Shown here piece after piece: positions 10,302 through 20,200 of a stretch of DNA of 64,000 nt. The stretch lies in NCBI RefSeq assembly GCF_000717275.1, contig NZ_JNYV01000001.1:682001-746000 (forward strand). The letters run 5' to 3'. The translations under genes and the position numbers were made by a program. Position 1 is the first letter of the stretch. Every line of letters starts with the position of its first letter. Origin of the DNA: Kitasatospora arboriphila. Lineage in GTDB: Bacteria > Actinomycetota > Actinomycetes > Mycobacteriales > Mycobacteriaceae. The notes under the pieces are model-generated. The model was given only the letters and a program-made list of their open reading frames with translations, did no database searches and was not told where the DNA came from.

Positions 10302-10829
10302 ATGAGCCCAACTCAGATCAGCGCTACCCTAACCGCCGCGCCGGACGCGGTGGCATTTCGTTCGCCAAAGGTTTCCGACGGAGTCCGGCTCTGGGAAATC
10401 GCCCGTGACTCGCAAGTTCTCGATCTCAACTCGAGTTACGCCTACCTCCTGTGGTGCAAGGATTACGCCGAGACATCGGTGGTCGCCGAAGTGGACGGAC
10501 GCGTCGTCGGCTTTGTCACCGGTTACCTTCGCCCCGAACTCCCCGATGTGGTGATGGTCTGGCAGGTCGCTGTCGACGCCGACCAGCGGGGGCTCGGCCT
10601 GGCCGGAAAAATGCTGTCCCAGTTGATGGATCGACTGGAACCGCGCGGCATCACCACCCTGCACACAACAATCAGTCCGGACAACGAGGCGTCGGTGGCC
10701 CTGTTCACCGCCCTGGCCGAACGTCGCGGCATGAGCATCACCAAGGAGAACTTCTTCTCTCCCGCCGACTTCCCGGACGACCACGAACCAGAGGATCTGT
10801 ACGCCGTCGCACCGCGACGCCCGAGATGA
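10302..10829 (+). CDS. ectA: L-2,4-diaminobutyrate acetyltransferase EctA
   Basis: EctA acetylates L-2,4-diaminobutyrate on N-gamma with acetyl-CoA, the second dedicated step of ectoine synthesis. The 175-residue GNAT-fold protein carries the EctA signature LNSSYAYLLWCKDYAETSVVAE and the acetyl-CoA loop VDADQRGLGLAGKML (Q-x-x-G-x-G/A). LHTTISPDNEASVALF is also typical. The ATG at 10302 sits just after a predicted promoter, with no clear Shine-Dalgarno. It is first in the ectABC order, with 159 bp before ectB. Confidence 0.96.
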   Translation: MSPTQISATLTAAPDAVAFRSPKVSDGVRLWEIARDSQVLDLNSSYAYLLWCKDYAETSVVAEVDGRVVGFVTGYLRPELPDVVMVWQVAVDADQRGLGLAGKMLSQLMDRLEPRGITTLHTTISPDNEASVALFTALAERRGMSITKENFFSPADFPDDHEPEDLYAVAPRRPR

Positions 10830-10927
10830 TCTGTCGCGGTTAGCAACACCGCACCCGACCACCGCTACCCGTGGTCACTTCACGGCAGAGCCGGGACCGA
10901 CCCGGCCGCCACATCGTCACCAGTTGG

Positions 10928-10957
10928 AATACAGCTGTATTTTTCGCACCCTACTGT
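10928..10957 (+). promoter_or_regulatory. 14-bp palindrome and -10 element before ectB
   Basis: AATACAGCTGTATT (10928-10941) is a perfect palindrome. TACTGT (10952-10957) fits a -10 hexamer whose -35 position would overlap the palindrome. ectB begins 31 nt later. The arrangement suggests a separate, repressible promoter for ectBC inside the cluster. The following T-run could alternatively make the palindrome a weak terminator for ectA. Confidence 0.4.
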
Positions 10958-10988
10958 GCTTCAGGCGCACCCGGAGGACACGCCAGAC

Positions 10989-12266
10989 ATGACTGCATCC
11001 ATCCAAGAAACGTTTTCCAGCAACATCTTCGAGACCCGCGAGTCCGAGGTCCGTAGTTACAGCCGCGGCTGGCCGGCAATCTTCACCAAGGCCAAGGGCG
11101 CATGGCTCACCGACCGCGACGGCAAGCAGTACCTCGACTTCTTCGCCGGAGCCGGTGCATTGAACTACGGACACAACAACCCCATCCTCAAGTCGGCTCT
11201 GCTCGAGTACATCGAGAACGACGGCATTACCCACGGCCTGGACATGTCCACCGTCGCCAAAGGCGAGTTCCTGCAGGCATTCCAGGACAAGATCCTGCTG
11301 CCACGCGGACTCGACTACAAGGTCCAATTCCCCGGACCCACCGGTGCCAACACCGTCGAGAGCGCCCTCAAGCTCGCTCGCAAGGTCACCGGTCGTACCT
11401 CGATCATCAACTTCACCAACGCATTTCACGGCATGACGCTGGGAGCACTGTCGGTCACCGGCAACTCGATGAAGCGGGCGGGAGCAGGTATTCCCCTGGT
11501 GCACGCCACTCCGATGCCGTTCGACAACTACTTCGACGGTGTCGTGGAGGACTTCAGCTGGTTCGAGCGCGTTCTCGACGACTCGGGTAGCGGTCTCAAC
11601 CGTCCGGCAGCCGTGATCGTGGAGACCGTCCAGGGTGAAGGCGGCGTCAACGTGGCCCGGCCGGAATGGCTCAAGGCCCTTGCCGACCTCTGCAAGCGGC
11701 GCGAGATCCTCTTGATCGTCGACGACGTCCAGATGGGCTGCGGCCGGACCGGACCGTTCTTCTCATTCGAGATTGCCGACATCGAGCCCGACATCGTCAC
11801 CATGTCGAAGTCGATCAGCGGCTACGGAATGCCCATGGCGCTGACACTGTTCAAACCGCACCTCGACGTGTGGGCACCGGGCGAGCACAACGGCACCTTC
11901 CGCGGCAACAACCCTGCTTTCGTCACCGCCAAGAAAGCGATCGACACCTACTGGTCGGACGACACGTTCGAGAACGAGGTCATCGCCAAGGGTGAGCGGA
12001 TCCGCGACTCCTTCATCTCCCTGTGCAGCGCGCACCAGGGCATCACGACCCGCGGTCGGGGCATGGTCCAGGGACTGGTGTTCGATGACGCCGAAAAAGC
12101 AGGCAAGGTGTGCGCACTCGCGTACGACCGTGGACTGCTCGTCGAGACCTCAGGTCCCTCAGACCAGGTCGTCAAGTTGCTGCCGCCGCTCACCATCACC
12201 ATCGAAGAGCTCGATCAGGGCCTGGCGATCCTCGGTCAGGCCACGGCCGAGGTGCTCAGCGCCTGA
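10989..12266 (+). CDS. ectB: L-2,4-diaminobutyrate transaminase EctB
   Basis: EctB is a PLP-dependent class III aminotransferase making L-2,4-diaminobutyrate from aspartate semialdehyde and glutamate. The 425-residue protein has the PLP-lysine region ITMSKSISGYGMPMA-like (IVTMSKSISGYG), the cofactor-phosphate region GPTGANTVESALKLARK and FTNAFHGMTLGALS. The start MTASIQETFSS at 10989 follows GGAGG by about 12 nt. An earlier in-frame start at 10956 is unlikely because it would include promoter sequence. ectC follows after 45 nt. Confidence 0.97.
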   Translation: MTASIQETFSSNIFETRESEVRSYSRGWPAIFTKAKGAWLTDRDGKQYLDFFAGAGALNYGHNNPILKSALLEYIENDGITHGLDMSTVAKGEFLQAFQDKILLPRGLDYKVQFPGPTGANTVESALKLARKVTGRTSIINFTNAFHGMTLGALSVTGNSMKRAGAGIPLVHATPMPFDNYFDGVVEDFSWFERVLDDSGSGLNRPAAVIVETVQGEGGVNVARPEWLKALADLCKRREILLIVDDVQMGCGRTGPFFSFEIADIEPDIVTMSKSISGYGMPMALTLFKPHLDVWAPGEHNGTFRGNNPAFVTAKKAIDTYWSDDTFENEVIAKGERIRDSFISLCSAHQGITTRGRGMVQGLVFDDAEKAGKVCALAYDRGLLVETSGPSDQVVKLLPPLTITIEELDQGLAILGQATAEVLSA

Positions 12267-12311
12267 GCGACCCCGACTCGACGAAAAACCAAGCGCGCGA
12301 AAGGACTACAC

Positions 12312-12710
12312 GTGATCGTACGTACCACCAAGGAAATCACCGGCACCGAACGTGATGTCGAGGCGGAGAACGGCAACTGGCGTTCCAAGCGCATCGTCCT
12401 CGGCGGCGACAAAGTGGGCTTCTCCTTCCACGAGACGACCATCAAGGCAGGTTCGGTCAACGAGTTCCACTACGCCAACCATGTCGAAGCGGTATGGCTT
12501 GTGGAAGGCACGGGGACCCTCACCGATCGCGAGACCGGCGAGGTGTACCCGCTCGGGCCGGGCACGATGTATCTCCTCAACGGGCACGAACGGCATACGG
12601 TCACCGCTGACACCGAGCTTCGCATGCTCTGTGTGTTCAATCCGCCGGTGGTCGGAACCGAAACGCACGACGAGAACGGCGTCTACCCGCTGGTGACCGT
12701 CGGCACCTGA
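12312..12710 (+). CDS. ectC: L-ectoine synthase EctC
   Basis: EctC cyclises N-gamma-acetyldiaminobutyrate to ectoine. The 132-residue cupin protein begins [16 protein letters not shown] with GTG as start and AAAGGA upstream. It shows the EctC cupin residues in [20 protein letters not shown] and [11 protein letters not shown], and the C-terminal [21 protein letters not shown] motif. No ectoine hydroxylase (ectD) or dedicated aspartokinase follows, so the cluster as seen makes ectoine only. Confidence 0.97.
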   Translation: MIVRTTKEITGTERDVEAENGNWRSKRIVLGGDKVGFSFHETTIKAGSVNEFHYANHVEAVWLVEGTGTLTDRETGEVYPLGPGTMYLLNGHERHTVTADTELRMLCVFNPPVVGTETHDENGVYPLVTVGT

Positions 12711-12830
12711 CCGGTTCGCCGGATGGCGGGCCCTGAACCCGGGCTTCGCTGGGTAGCGTTGGGCTGGCGCTTGTGCGATTGCGTCAGATGCCCGGGCCCT
12801 CCGACCGTCACCCGAGACGAGCCAGCAAGA

Positions 12831-12860
12831 AACTCGGCACCCCGACGGGGGTGCCGAGTT
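12831..12860 (+). terminator. Hairpin terminator after ectC
   Basis: Perfect 13-bp arms (AACTCGGCACCCC at 12831-12843 and its complement at 12848-12860) enclose a GACG loop. There is no U-tract, which is common in actinobacterial terminators. It separates ectABC from the sirtuin gene 40 bp further on. Confidence 0.75.
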
Positions 12861-12889
12861 CTCGTCACCGGGCGCTGTCGCGGTCGGGG

Positions 12890-12895
12890 TATTCT
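12890..12895 (+). promoter_or_regulatory. -10 hexamer for a leaderless sirtuin transcript
   Basis: TATTCT (12890-12895) lies 7 nt before the GTG at 12903. No Shine-Dalgarno is present. Spacing and consensus indicate that transcription starts at the initiation codon. Confidence 0.55.
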
Positions 12896-12902
12896 GGACG
12901 AG

Positions 12903-13817
12903 GTGCGAACCCGCCCCATTCGCTGGACACCGGCCCAGCCCACCGCACCGGACCCCGATCTGCCCCATCGGATTGACCAGCTGGCACGGCTGCTCAACGG
13001 ACGTCGTGTCGTCGCGTTGACCGGCGCCGGGATGTCGACCGATTCAGGGATACCGGACTACCGCAGCCCCGGAACTCCCCCACGGACGCCGATGACCATC
13101 GAGATGTTCTTGAGCTCGAGCGACTTCCGCCGTCACTACTGGGCACGTAATCACCTCGGCTGGCGCCACATGGACGCGGCGGTTCCCAACGCGGGCCACC
13201 GCGCCCTCGCCGCCCTGGAACGCCGGGGCAAGGTGAGCGGCGTGATCACGCAGAACGTCGACATGCTCCACCTCAAGGCCGGCAACCGCGCAGTGCTCGA
13301 ACTCCACGGCAGCTACGGGCGTGTTCGTTGCCTCGATTGCGAACACCGTGTCTCCCGGCACCGGCTTGCCGAACTCCTGGAGCCGGCAAACGCCGAGTTC
13401 GTCAGCAGGATTCGTGGCCGCGGTGCCATCGAGGTGGCCCCCGACGCCGATGTGGTTGTGGAGGACACCACCGACTTCGCGATGCTCGACTGTCCGGACT
13501 GCGGCGGAATACTCAAACCAGACATCGTCTACTTCGGCGAAAGCGTGCCGAAAGCAGTTGTGCAGCAAGGTTATTCGATGGTCGATGACGCCGATGCGGT
13601 ACTCGTCCTGGGGTCATCCCTGACGGTGATGAGTGGGTTGAGATTTGTTCGGCACGCCAGACGCACCGGCAAACCGATCGCCATCGTCAACCGGGGACAC
13701 ACTCGCGGCGACGATTGCGCGACCATGAAGATCGACGGTTCGTGCTCAGAGGTGCTGACCGGGTGGCTGGAGTCAGACCGCGACGAGATCGTCGGCGTGA
13801 ACCACCGGCCGTCGTAG
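12903..13817 (+). CDS. NAD-dependent protein deacylase, Sir2 family
   Basis: The 304-residue sirtuin removes acyl groups from lysine using NAD+. Seen are the NAD-binding motif [20 protein letters not shown], the TQNVDMLH motif, the catalytic histidine in ELHGSYG, and a zinc site of two CxxC pairs (CLDC and CPDC). GSSLTV follows near the C-terminus. I place the start at GTG 12903, after a -10 hexamer. The open frame runs back to 12723 across the ectC terminator, so that extension is rejected. Its last 45 bp overlap the end of proB on the other strand. Confidence 0.93.
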   Translation: MRTRPIRWTPAQPTAPDPDLPHRIDQLARLLNGRRVVALTGAGMSTDSGIPDYRSPGTPPRTPMTIEMFLSSSDFRRHYWARNHLGWRHMDAAVPNAGHRALAALERRGKVSGVITQNVDMLHLKAGNRAVLELHGSYGRVRCLDCEHRVSRHRLAELLEPANAEFVSRIRGRGAIEVAPDADVVVEDTTDFAMLDCPDCGGILKPDIVYFGESVPKAVVQQGYSMVDDADAVLVLGSSLTVMSGLRFVRHARRTGKPIAIVNRGHTRGDDCATMKIDGSCSEVLTGWLESDRDEIVGVNHRPS

Positions 13818-14876
13818 ATCAGGGGGCAGATCGGCCTTCGACTTGCCCACCATCTGGGCCACCTCGGTGGCGTCGTACGCCACCACCCCCCTGGCCATCG
13901 TGTGGCCGGACTCATCCGTCAGATCGACCACGTCGCCGCCGTAGAACCGGCCCGACACCGCGGTGATACCGGCCGACAGCAGCGAACGGCGCGCGGTGGC
14001 AACGGCCTGCACCGCTCCATCATCGAGCACCAGACGTCCACTGGCTTCTGCGGCGTGCCGCACCCAGAACTTGCGCGCCGAAAGTCGTTGCGGTCGAGGT
14101 GCAAACGCAGTGCCGACCGAGGCATCGGTCAGCGCGGTAGCAGCATCGGCCGCCGCTGCCAGCAGCACCGGCAACCCGGCATCCGCGGCGAGGCGGGCAG
14201 CCGACAACTTCGATGCCATACCGCCGGTGCCCAGGGCGCCACCGGTGCCGGCGATCACACCGTCGAGGTCCTCGGGGCCGTCGACCTCAGAGATCATGGA
14301 GGCGTTGCCCTTACGGGGATCCCCGTCGTAGAGACCGTCGACATCGGACAGAAGGACCAGCGCATCAGCGCCCGCCAGGTGGGCGACCAGAGCCGCCAGC
14401 CGATCGTTGTCGCCGAAGCGGATCTCGTTGGTTGCCACGGTGTCGTTCTCGTTGACGATCGCGACCGCGCCGAGAGACCGCAATCGATCAAGGGTGCGCT
14501 GCGCATTGGCGTGGTGTGCACGCAACGAGATGTCGTGGGCCGTCAGCAGAACCTGCCCAACGGTGCGACCGTATCGGGCGAACGACGTGTTCCACGCGTG
14601 CGCGAGGGCCAGCTGACCGACACTGGCCGCCGCCTGCTTGGTGGCCAGATCCTTCGGCCGGCTCTTGAGACCCAACGGCGCGATACCCGCTCCGATTGCG
14701 CCGGACGACACCACGATGACATCCGAGCCGGCCTGCATCCGCGCCTCGATCGCATCGGCGAGGGCATCGAGACGGCCTGTGTCCAGGCCGGTCGCCAACT
14801 CGGTCAGAGCCGAGGAGCCGATCTTGACCACAACGCTGCGAGCTCCCGAAATCTGTTGCCGAGTAACACTAGCCAC
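13773..14876 (-). CDS. proB: Glutamate 5-kinase with C-terminal PUA domain
   Basis: ProB phosphorylates glutamate in the first step of proline synthesis. The protein has about 367 residues. An amino-acid-kinase domain comes first ([49 protein letters not shown]), then a PUA domain (about residues 275-355). The chosen GTG at 14876 overlaps the obg stop by 8 nt, so proB is coupled to obg. The gene end overlaps the convergent sirtuin gene by 45 bp. Confidence 0.95.
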   Translation of the reverse strand: MASVTRQQISGARSVVVKIGSSALTELATGLDTGRLDALADAIEARMQAGSDVIVVSSGAIGAGIAPLGLKSRPKDLATKQAAASVGQLALAHAWNTSFARYGRTVGQVLLTAHDISLRAHHANAQRTLDRLRSLGAVAIVNENDTVATNEIRFGDNDRLAALVAHLAGADALVLLSDVDGLYDGDPRKGNASMISEVDGPEDLDGVIAGTGGALGTGGMASKLSAARLAADAGLPVLLAAAADAATALTDASVGTAFAPRPQRLSARKFWVRHAAEASGRLVLDDGAVQAVATARRSLLSAGITAVSGRFYGGDVVDLTDESGHTMARGVVAYDATEVAQMVGKSKADLPPDLRRPVVHADDLVAV

Positions 14877-16338
14877 GTTCGTCCGGATCCTCGGCATCCA
14901 CATCGAGGCCGCGCCGCAGCCGTCGTGCGATCTTGCGCTCGGAGGCACCGACACGCTCCGGGCGATCCAGACGGATATCGGTACCGCGACCGCTCATGGG
15001 GAAGTCCTCCGCGACAGGCGTCTGCGGTTCCCACTCGAAGGACACGTCACCGATGGTGACCGGGCAGCCGGGCTCGGCGCCTTGCTTGACCAGTTCCGCC
15101 TCGACACCGAGCCGGTTGAGTCGGTCGGCGAGATATCCGACGGCTTCGTCGTTCTCGAACTGCGTCTGCTTGATCCAGCGCTCCGGCCGCGTGCCGCGCA
15201 CGATGAAACCACCGGGCTGATCGGGATCGGCGATCACGGAGAAACCGTTGTCGTCGGTGGGGATCGGGCGGATCACCGGGCGCCTGGCAACCGGTTTCGG
15301 ATGGTCGATGCGGTACTGGCGCACCATGTCGGCCAGTGCGTAGGTGAGTTCCTTGAGGCCCTTGTGGGAGACGGCAGAGATCGCGTAGACGGGCCAGCCG
15401 CGTTCTTGCAGTTCAGGGGTGACCATCTCGGCGAGTTCGGCCGCATCGGGCACGTCGGTCTTGTTCAGGATGACCACGCGAGGACGGTCGGCGAGATGTC
15501 CGAGACCGGTATCTGCCTGCAGGGCGGGCTGATACGCGGCCAACTCGGCTTCCAGCGCGTCGATGTCCGACACCGGGTCTCGACCGGGCTCGAGAGTGGC
15601 GCAATCGACCACGTGCGCAAGCACCGCACAGCGTTCGAGGTGACGGAGGAACTCCAACCCCAGACCGCGGCCGGCAGACGCTCCCGGAATCAGCCCCGGT
15701 ACGTCCGCAACGGTGAAGACATCTGAACCACTGTTCACCACACCGAGGTTCGGCTGGAGCGTGGTGAAAGGATAATCGGCGATCTTCGGCTTGGCCGCCG
15801 AGAGCACCGAGACGAGAGACGATTTGCCTGCTGACGGGAACCCCACGAGGCCGACGTCGGCGACGGATTTGAGTTCGAGGACGAGTTCGCGGACCTCGCC
15901 TTCCTCCCCCAGCAGAGCGAAGCCCGGCGCCTTACGCGCCTTGGACGCCAGCGAGGCGTTACCGAGACCACCGCGTCCACCGGACGCCGCAGCGAAAGTG
16001 GTTCCCGCACCGACCATGTCGGCCAGGAGCCGACCGTCGCGGTCGAGCACCATGGTGCCGTCAGGGACCGGGAGAACCAGTGGTTCCCCGTTTGCGCCGT
16101 CACGGTTGGCGCCCGCACCAGGCCGGCCGTTACCGGCCTTCGCGTGCGGATGGAAGTGGAAGTCGAGCAGGGTGTGAACCTGCGGGTCGACCACGAGGGT
16201 GACATCGCCACCGTTGCCACCGTTGCCGCCGTCGGGTCCGCCGAGGGGTTTGAACTTCTCGCGGTGCACCGATGAGCAGCCATGACCACCGTTGCCCGCC
16301 GTTGCGTGAATCGTCACGCGGTCAACAAATCTGGACAT
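14869..16338 (-). CDS. obg: GTPase Obg (CgtA)
   Basis: Obg is an essential GTPase involved in 50S assembly and stress responses. The 489-residue protein has the glycine-rich Obg fold (residues 1-158, many GGxGG turns), a G domain with [19 protein letters not shown] and NKTD, and a C-terminal OCT domain (about residues 355-430) followed by a charged tail. The ATG at 16338 is preceded by the hairpin that follows rpmA. It stands in the conserved rplU-rpmA-obg-proB order. Confidence 0.97.
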   Translation of the reverse strand: MSRFVDRVTIHATAGNGGHGCSSVHREKFKPLGGPDGGNGGNGGDVTLVVDPQVHTLLDFHFHPHAKAGNGRPGAGANRDGANGEPLVLPVPDGTMVLDRDGRLLADMVGAGTTFAAASGGRGGLGNASLASKARKAPGFALLGEEGEVRELVLELKSVADVGLVGFPSAGKSSLVSVLSAAKPKIADYPFTTLQPNLGVVNSGSDVFTVADVPGLIPGASAGRGLGLEFLRHLERCAVLAHVVDCATLEPGRDPVSDIDALEAELAAYQPALQADTGLGHLADRPRVVILNKTDVPDAAELAEMVTPELQERGWPVYAISAVSHKGLKELTYALADMVRQYRIDHPKPVARRPVIRPIPTDDNGFSVIADPDQPGGFIVRGTRPERWIKQTQFENDEAVGYLADRLNRLGVEAELVKQGAEPGCPVTIGDVSFEWEPQTPVAEDFPMSGRGTDIRLDRPERVGASERKIARRLRRGLDVDAEDPDERG

Positions 16339-16368
16339 GGAACCACCTGTGAGAGAGTTTGGAATTTT

Positions 16369-16410
16369 CTAAGGGGCGGGCGGGATCTGGTGATCCTGCC
16401 CGCCCCTTAG
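16369..16410 (-). terminator. Strong hairpin between rpmA and obg
   Basis: A 19-bp stem (CTAAGGGGCGGGC with its complement, extended by GGATC/GATCC) closes a TGGT loop. It lies 23 bp after the rpmA stop and 31 bp before the obg start. On the transcribed strand it is followed by AAAAUUCC, not a U-tract, so it may reduce rather than abolish read-through from the ribosomal-protein genes into obg-proB. Confidence 0.65.
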
Positions 16411-16433
16411 GAGCTGGATTGCACTGCGCCGGA

Positions 16434-16697
16434 TCAGGCCTGCGCAGGCTCCGGAACGATGTTCACGGTCTTGCGGCCACGCTTGCTGCCGAACTCCACA
16501 GCACCGGGAGCCAGGGCGAACAGCGTGTCGTCGCCGCCACGTCCGACATTCACGCCGGGGTGAAAGTGCGTGCCGCGCTGGCGGACCAGGATCTCACCGG
16601 CGCTCACCTGCTGGCCGCCGAAGCGCTTCACACCGAGTCGCTGAGCATTCGAGTCGCGCCCGTTGCGCGAGCTGGATGCACCCTTCTTATGTGCCAT
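16434..16697 (-). CDS. rpmA: 50S ribosomal protein L27
   Basis: The 87-residue protein begins [20 protein letters not shown], the standard L27 N-terminus, and contains [16 protein letters not shown]27 reaches the peptidyl-transferase centre of the 50S subunit. No cleavable N-terminal extension of the firmicute type is present. It follows rplU by 31 nt and shares its transcript. Confidence 0.98.
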   Translation of the reverse strand: MAHKKGASSSRNGRDSNAQRLGVKRFGGQQVSAGEILVRQRGTHFHPGVNVGRGGDDTLFALAPGAVEFGSKRGRKTVNIVPEPAQA

Positions 16698-16728
16698 GAC
16701 AGTTCTCCTGAAAAGTGTGGGGGCGTGC

Positions 16729-17040
16729 TTACTTGATGCCGGTGACCTTGAGGACCGTCAACTTCTGACGGTGACCCTGACGCTTGTGGTAGCCGGTCTT
16801 GTTCTTGAACTTGTGGATGCGGATCTTCGGACCCTTGACGTGCTCGACGACCTCACCGGTCACCGAGATCTTCGCCAACTTGTCGGCGTCCGTGGTCAGA
16901 TCGGCACCGTCGACGACAAGCGTCACGGGAAGTGAGACGGTCGCGCCGAGTTCACTGTCGATCTTCTCGACCTTCACCAGATCGCCTTCAGCGACCTTGT
17001 ACTGCTTACCGCCGGTCTTGACGATCGCGTACGTTGCCAT
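16729..17040 (-). CDS. rplU: 50S ribosomal protein L21
   Basis: The 103-residue protein begins [20 protein letters not shown] and ends with [20 protein letters not shown], the L21 hallmarks. L21 binds 23S rRNA in the large subunit. AGAGGTAG precedes the ATG. The 173-bp gap from rne probably contains the rplU promoter; I could not identify a leader structure there. Confidence 0.98.
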   Translation of the reverse strand: MATYAIVKTGGKQYKVAEGDLVKVEKIDSELGATVSLPVTLVVDGADLTTDADKLAKISVTGEVVEHVKGPKIRIHKFKNKTGYHKRQGHRQKLTVLKVTGIK

Positions 17041-17213
17041 CGGAGAGCTACCTCTTACTGTCTGTCGTGTGTTGTTCGGGCTCTTGCCCGTTGCCGATCC
17101 GGCCGGGCGCCGTCTTTCCGAGCACAGCGCAATCCGTCCGCCGAATGGCGACTGATCCAGGTTACGGGAGTGTGGCGGGCCGGGTCAAACTGACCCGGTA
17201 CCCCCAGCAATCC

Positions 17214-20200
17214 TCACTCCTCCACCGGCGGACCTGCAGGTCGCCCGGCTGCGCGCCGTCGCGGCGTGCGCCGTACAGCCACAGCCGGCTCGGTGGACGT
17301 GGAGGTCCCGACCGGGCCCGAGGTGGTCACCGGTGAGGCGATGACCTCGGCGATGACAGCGGGATCGGTCGCCGTGGTGGGAGCCGCCGGCTTGCGCCGC
17401 ACTGCGCGTCGCCGTTTTGGCGGGGCACTCTGCGTTTGTCCGGGTTCGTCAGCGGTGCTCTGCTGCGTGTCGCCGGCCGCCGGGGTCGCCGGGCGGTGTG
17501 CCGTTTCGTCCACGGGGCTCGTGGTCTCGGAGGTGCCGGACCTCTCGGACTTCTGGGAGTTTTCGGACTTCTGGGATTTCTTGGGGGCAACCGACGCCGA
17601 CCGGTCTGCGTCCGATGAAGTGATGGCCGGAGCGGGGTCACCGTGAACCTTCGCCGACCCTGCAGCCGTGTCCTCGACGGCCACAGACGAGCCCTCAGAC
17701 GCGGACGTCGTGGACGTGGTGTCCTCGGTGCCGGTCACGTTGCGGGCAGCAGCGTTGCCGGACTGCTCCGAACCCGTCTCCGTGACCTCGAAATCGGTCT
17801 CGGTTTCGGGTGTCTCGGAATCGGGCGTGTGGCTGGCCATCGCCCGGAACATCGGGTGCTCGGCGGGACTGTGGGCAGCCGGTTTGCTCTCGACAGCTGC
17901 GGGCTGATCCGCTTTGCCACTACGACGGTTGCGCCGCGCCCTCTTGGTGTTGTCGCCGCGGCCTGCCTGATCATCGCCGGACGAGATCTCGACCGGGTTG
18001 GCGTGCACGACGATGCCGCGCCCGTTACAGCAGGTGCAGGTGGTCGAGAATGCTTCGAGCAAACCGGTTCCGAGGCGCTTTCGCGTCATCTGCACCAAGC
18101 CGAGCGACGTCACCTCCGACACCTGATGGCGGGTGCGATCGCGGCCCAGTGCCTCGGTGAGCCTGCGCAGGACCAGGTCACGATTCGACTCGAGCACCAT
18201 GTCGATGAAGTCGACGATGATCATGCCGCCGATGTCCCGCAACCTCATCTGCCTGACGATCTCTTCGGCCGCCTCGAGGTTGTTGCGGGTCACCGTCTCT
18301 TCGAGATTTCCGCCCGAACCGGTGAACTTGCCCGTGTTCACGTCGACGACGGTCATCGCCTCGGTGTGCTCGATGATCAGCGTTCCACCGGAGGGCAACC
18401 ACACCTTGCGGTCCAATGCCTTTGCCAGCTGCTCGTCGATCCGGTGCACGTCGAACACGTCGGGCGCATCGGCGTGGGCCTTTTCGAAGCGCTCAGTGCG
18501 GTTGAGCAGGTCGGGTGCGACGCCTCGGACGTAGTTCTCCACCTGGTTCCAGGCACCGTTGCCCTCGACGATGAGCTTCTTGAAGTCTTCGTTGAAGAGG
18601 TCACGGACCACTTTCACGAGAAGGTCCGGCTCTTCGTACAACGTCTGTGGCGCACCGGATTTCGAGCTACCGGCCGCCGAGGTGGCCGCGTTGATCGTTT
18701 CCCACTGCTGTTGCAGACGCTCGATGTCGGCCGTCAACTCTTCGGCCGAGACACCTTCGGACGCGGTGCGGATGATCACACCGGCGTCGTCGGGAACGAT
18801 CTTGCCGAGGATCTGCTTGAGGCGTTTGCGCTCGGTGTCGGGGAGCTTGCGGCTGATCCCGGTGGAACCGCCGCCCGGCACGTACACCAGGTACCGTCCG
18901 GCCAGGGAGATCTGCGTGGTCAGACGGGCACCCTTGTGCCCGACCGGGTCCTTGCTGACCTGGACCAAGACCTGGTCACCGGGACGCAGGGCCTGTTCGA
19001 TTTTGCGTGATCCGCCATCGAGACCGGCTGCGTCCCAGTTCACCTCACCGGCGTAGAGGACGCCGTTGCGTCCCCGTCCGATGTCGACGAAGGCAGCCTC
19101 CATGCCGGGCAGGACATTCTGCACCCGACCGAGGTAGATGTTGCCCACCATCGACGAGGAGTTGGACGTGGTCACGAAGTGCTCGACCAGTACGCCGTCT
19201 TCCAGCACCGCGACCTGCGTGTAATCGCGAGTCTGCTGGTTCGGAGAATCGGCGTTGCCGTCGGAGTGCGTGTCTCCATGAGTGACCGTTGCGGCCACCC
19301 CTGAACGTTCGCGCACAACCATCACCCGGTCGACCGCTTCGCGGCGGGCCAGGAATTCCGACTCACTCAGGATGGGTGGACGACGCCGTCCCGCGTCGCG
19401 GCCATCACGGCGTCGCTGGCGCTTGGCCTCGAGACGGGTGGACCCCGAGATGCCCTGCACCTCATCGCGGCCGCGCGACTTGTTCCGTGGCTCGCGTTCG
19501 TGCACCACCGTGTTGGGCGGGTCGTCGGCAGGCAGCGGTTCGTCGCCCTCTCCGCCTTTGCGGCGACGCCTGCGACGACGCCGGCGATTTGCCGAGGTGC
19601 CGTCGCCCGAGTCGTCCTGATCATCGGAATCCGAGGAATCCGATTCGGCCGACTGGTCGGAGTCGTCGTCATCGCCACCGGCTGTCTCGTCGGCGGGGGC
19701 GTCGGACGGCGAGCCGTCTGGGTCCTGCTCGTTGTCGCCTACGGAGTCGGGCCGGGCCTTCTTCGGCCTACTCCGCTTTCGCCTGTTCCCCGATTTCGTC
19801 TCGGGCTTGGCGGCTTCGTCGGTTTCGGTGGCGTCGTCGGTTTCCGAGGCGTCGTCAGAGTCTGCCGAGGCGCTGTCCTGCGTCTCCCGAGCCGACTCTC
19901 CGGCCGAATCGGTGGCGTCCGCGTCCGAATCGTCGTCGCCGAAGTCACCGCCGGCCTGGTCACCGCGGCCACGACCGCGACCACGACGACCGCGACGCCG
20001 TTTCCGCGAACCCGACTCGCTCTCGTCGTCCGAATCGTCGGTATCGGTGTCGGCGTCCGCGTCGACCGAGTCCCTGGTGCTCTGCGGGATGGGAGCTGAT
20101 TGTTCTGCCGACAGGAAGAGCGGCGATCCTGCCCCGGCCCCGGCAGAGGTCGTCGGCGTGTGCCGAGGCTGCTCCTCTTCCACCGCGGAGAAGAGACTGG

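Noticed and set aside
12723..12902. N-terminal extension of the sirtuin frame
   Set aside because: It runs through the ectC terminator, and a -10 hexamer stands just before GTG 12903.
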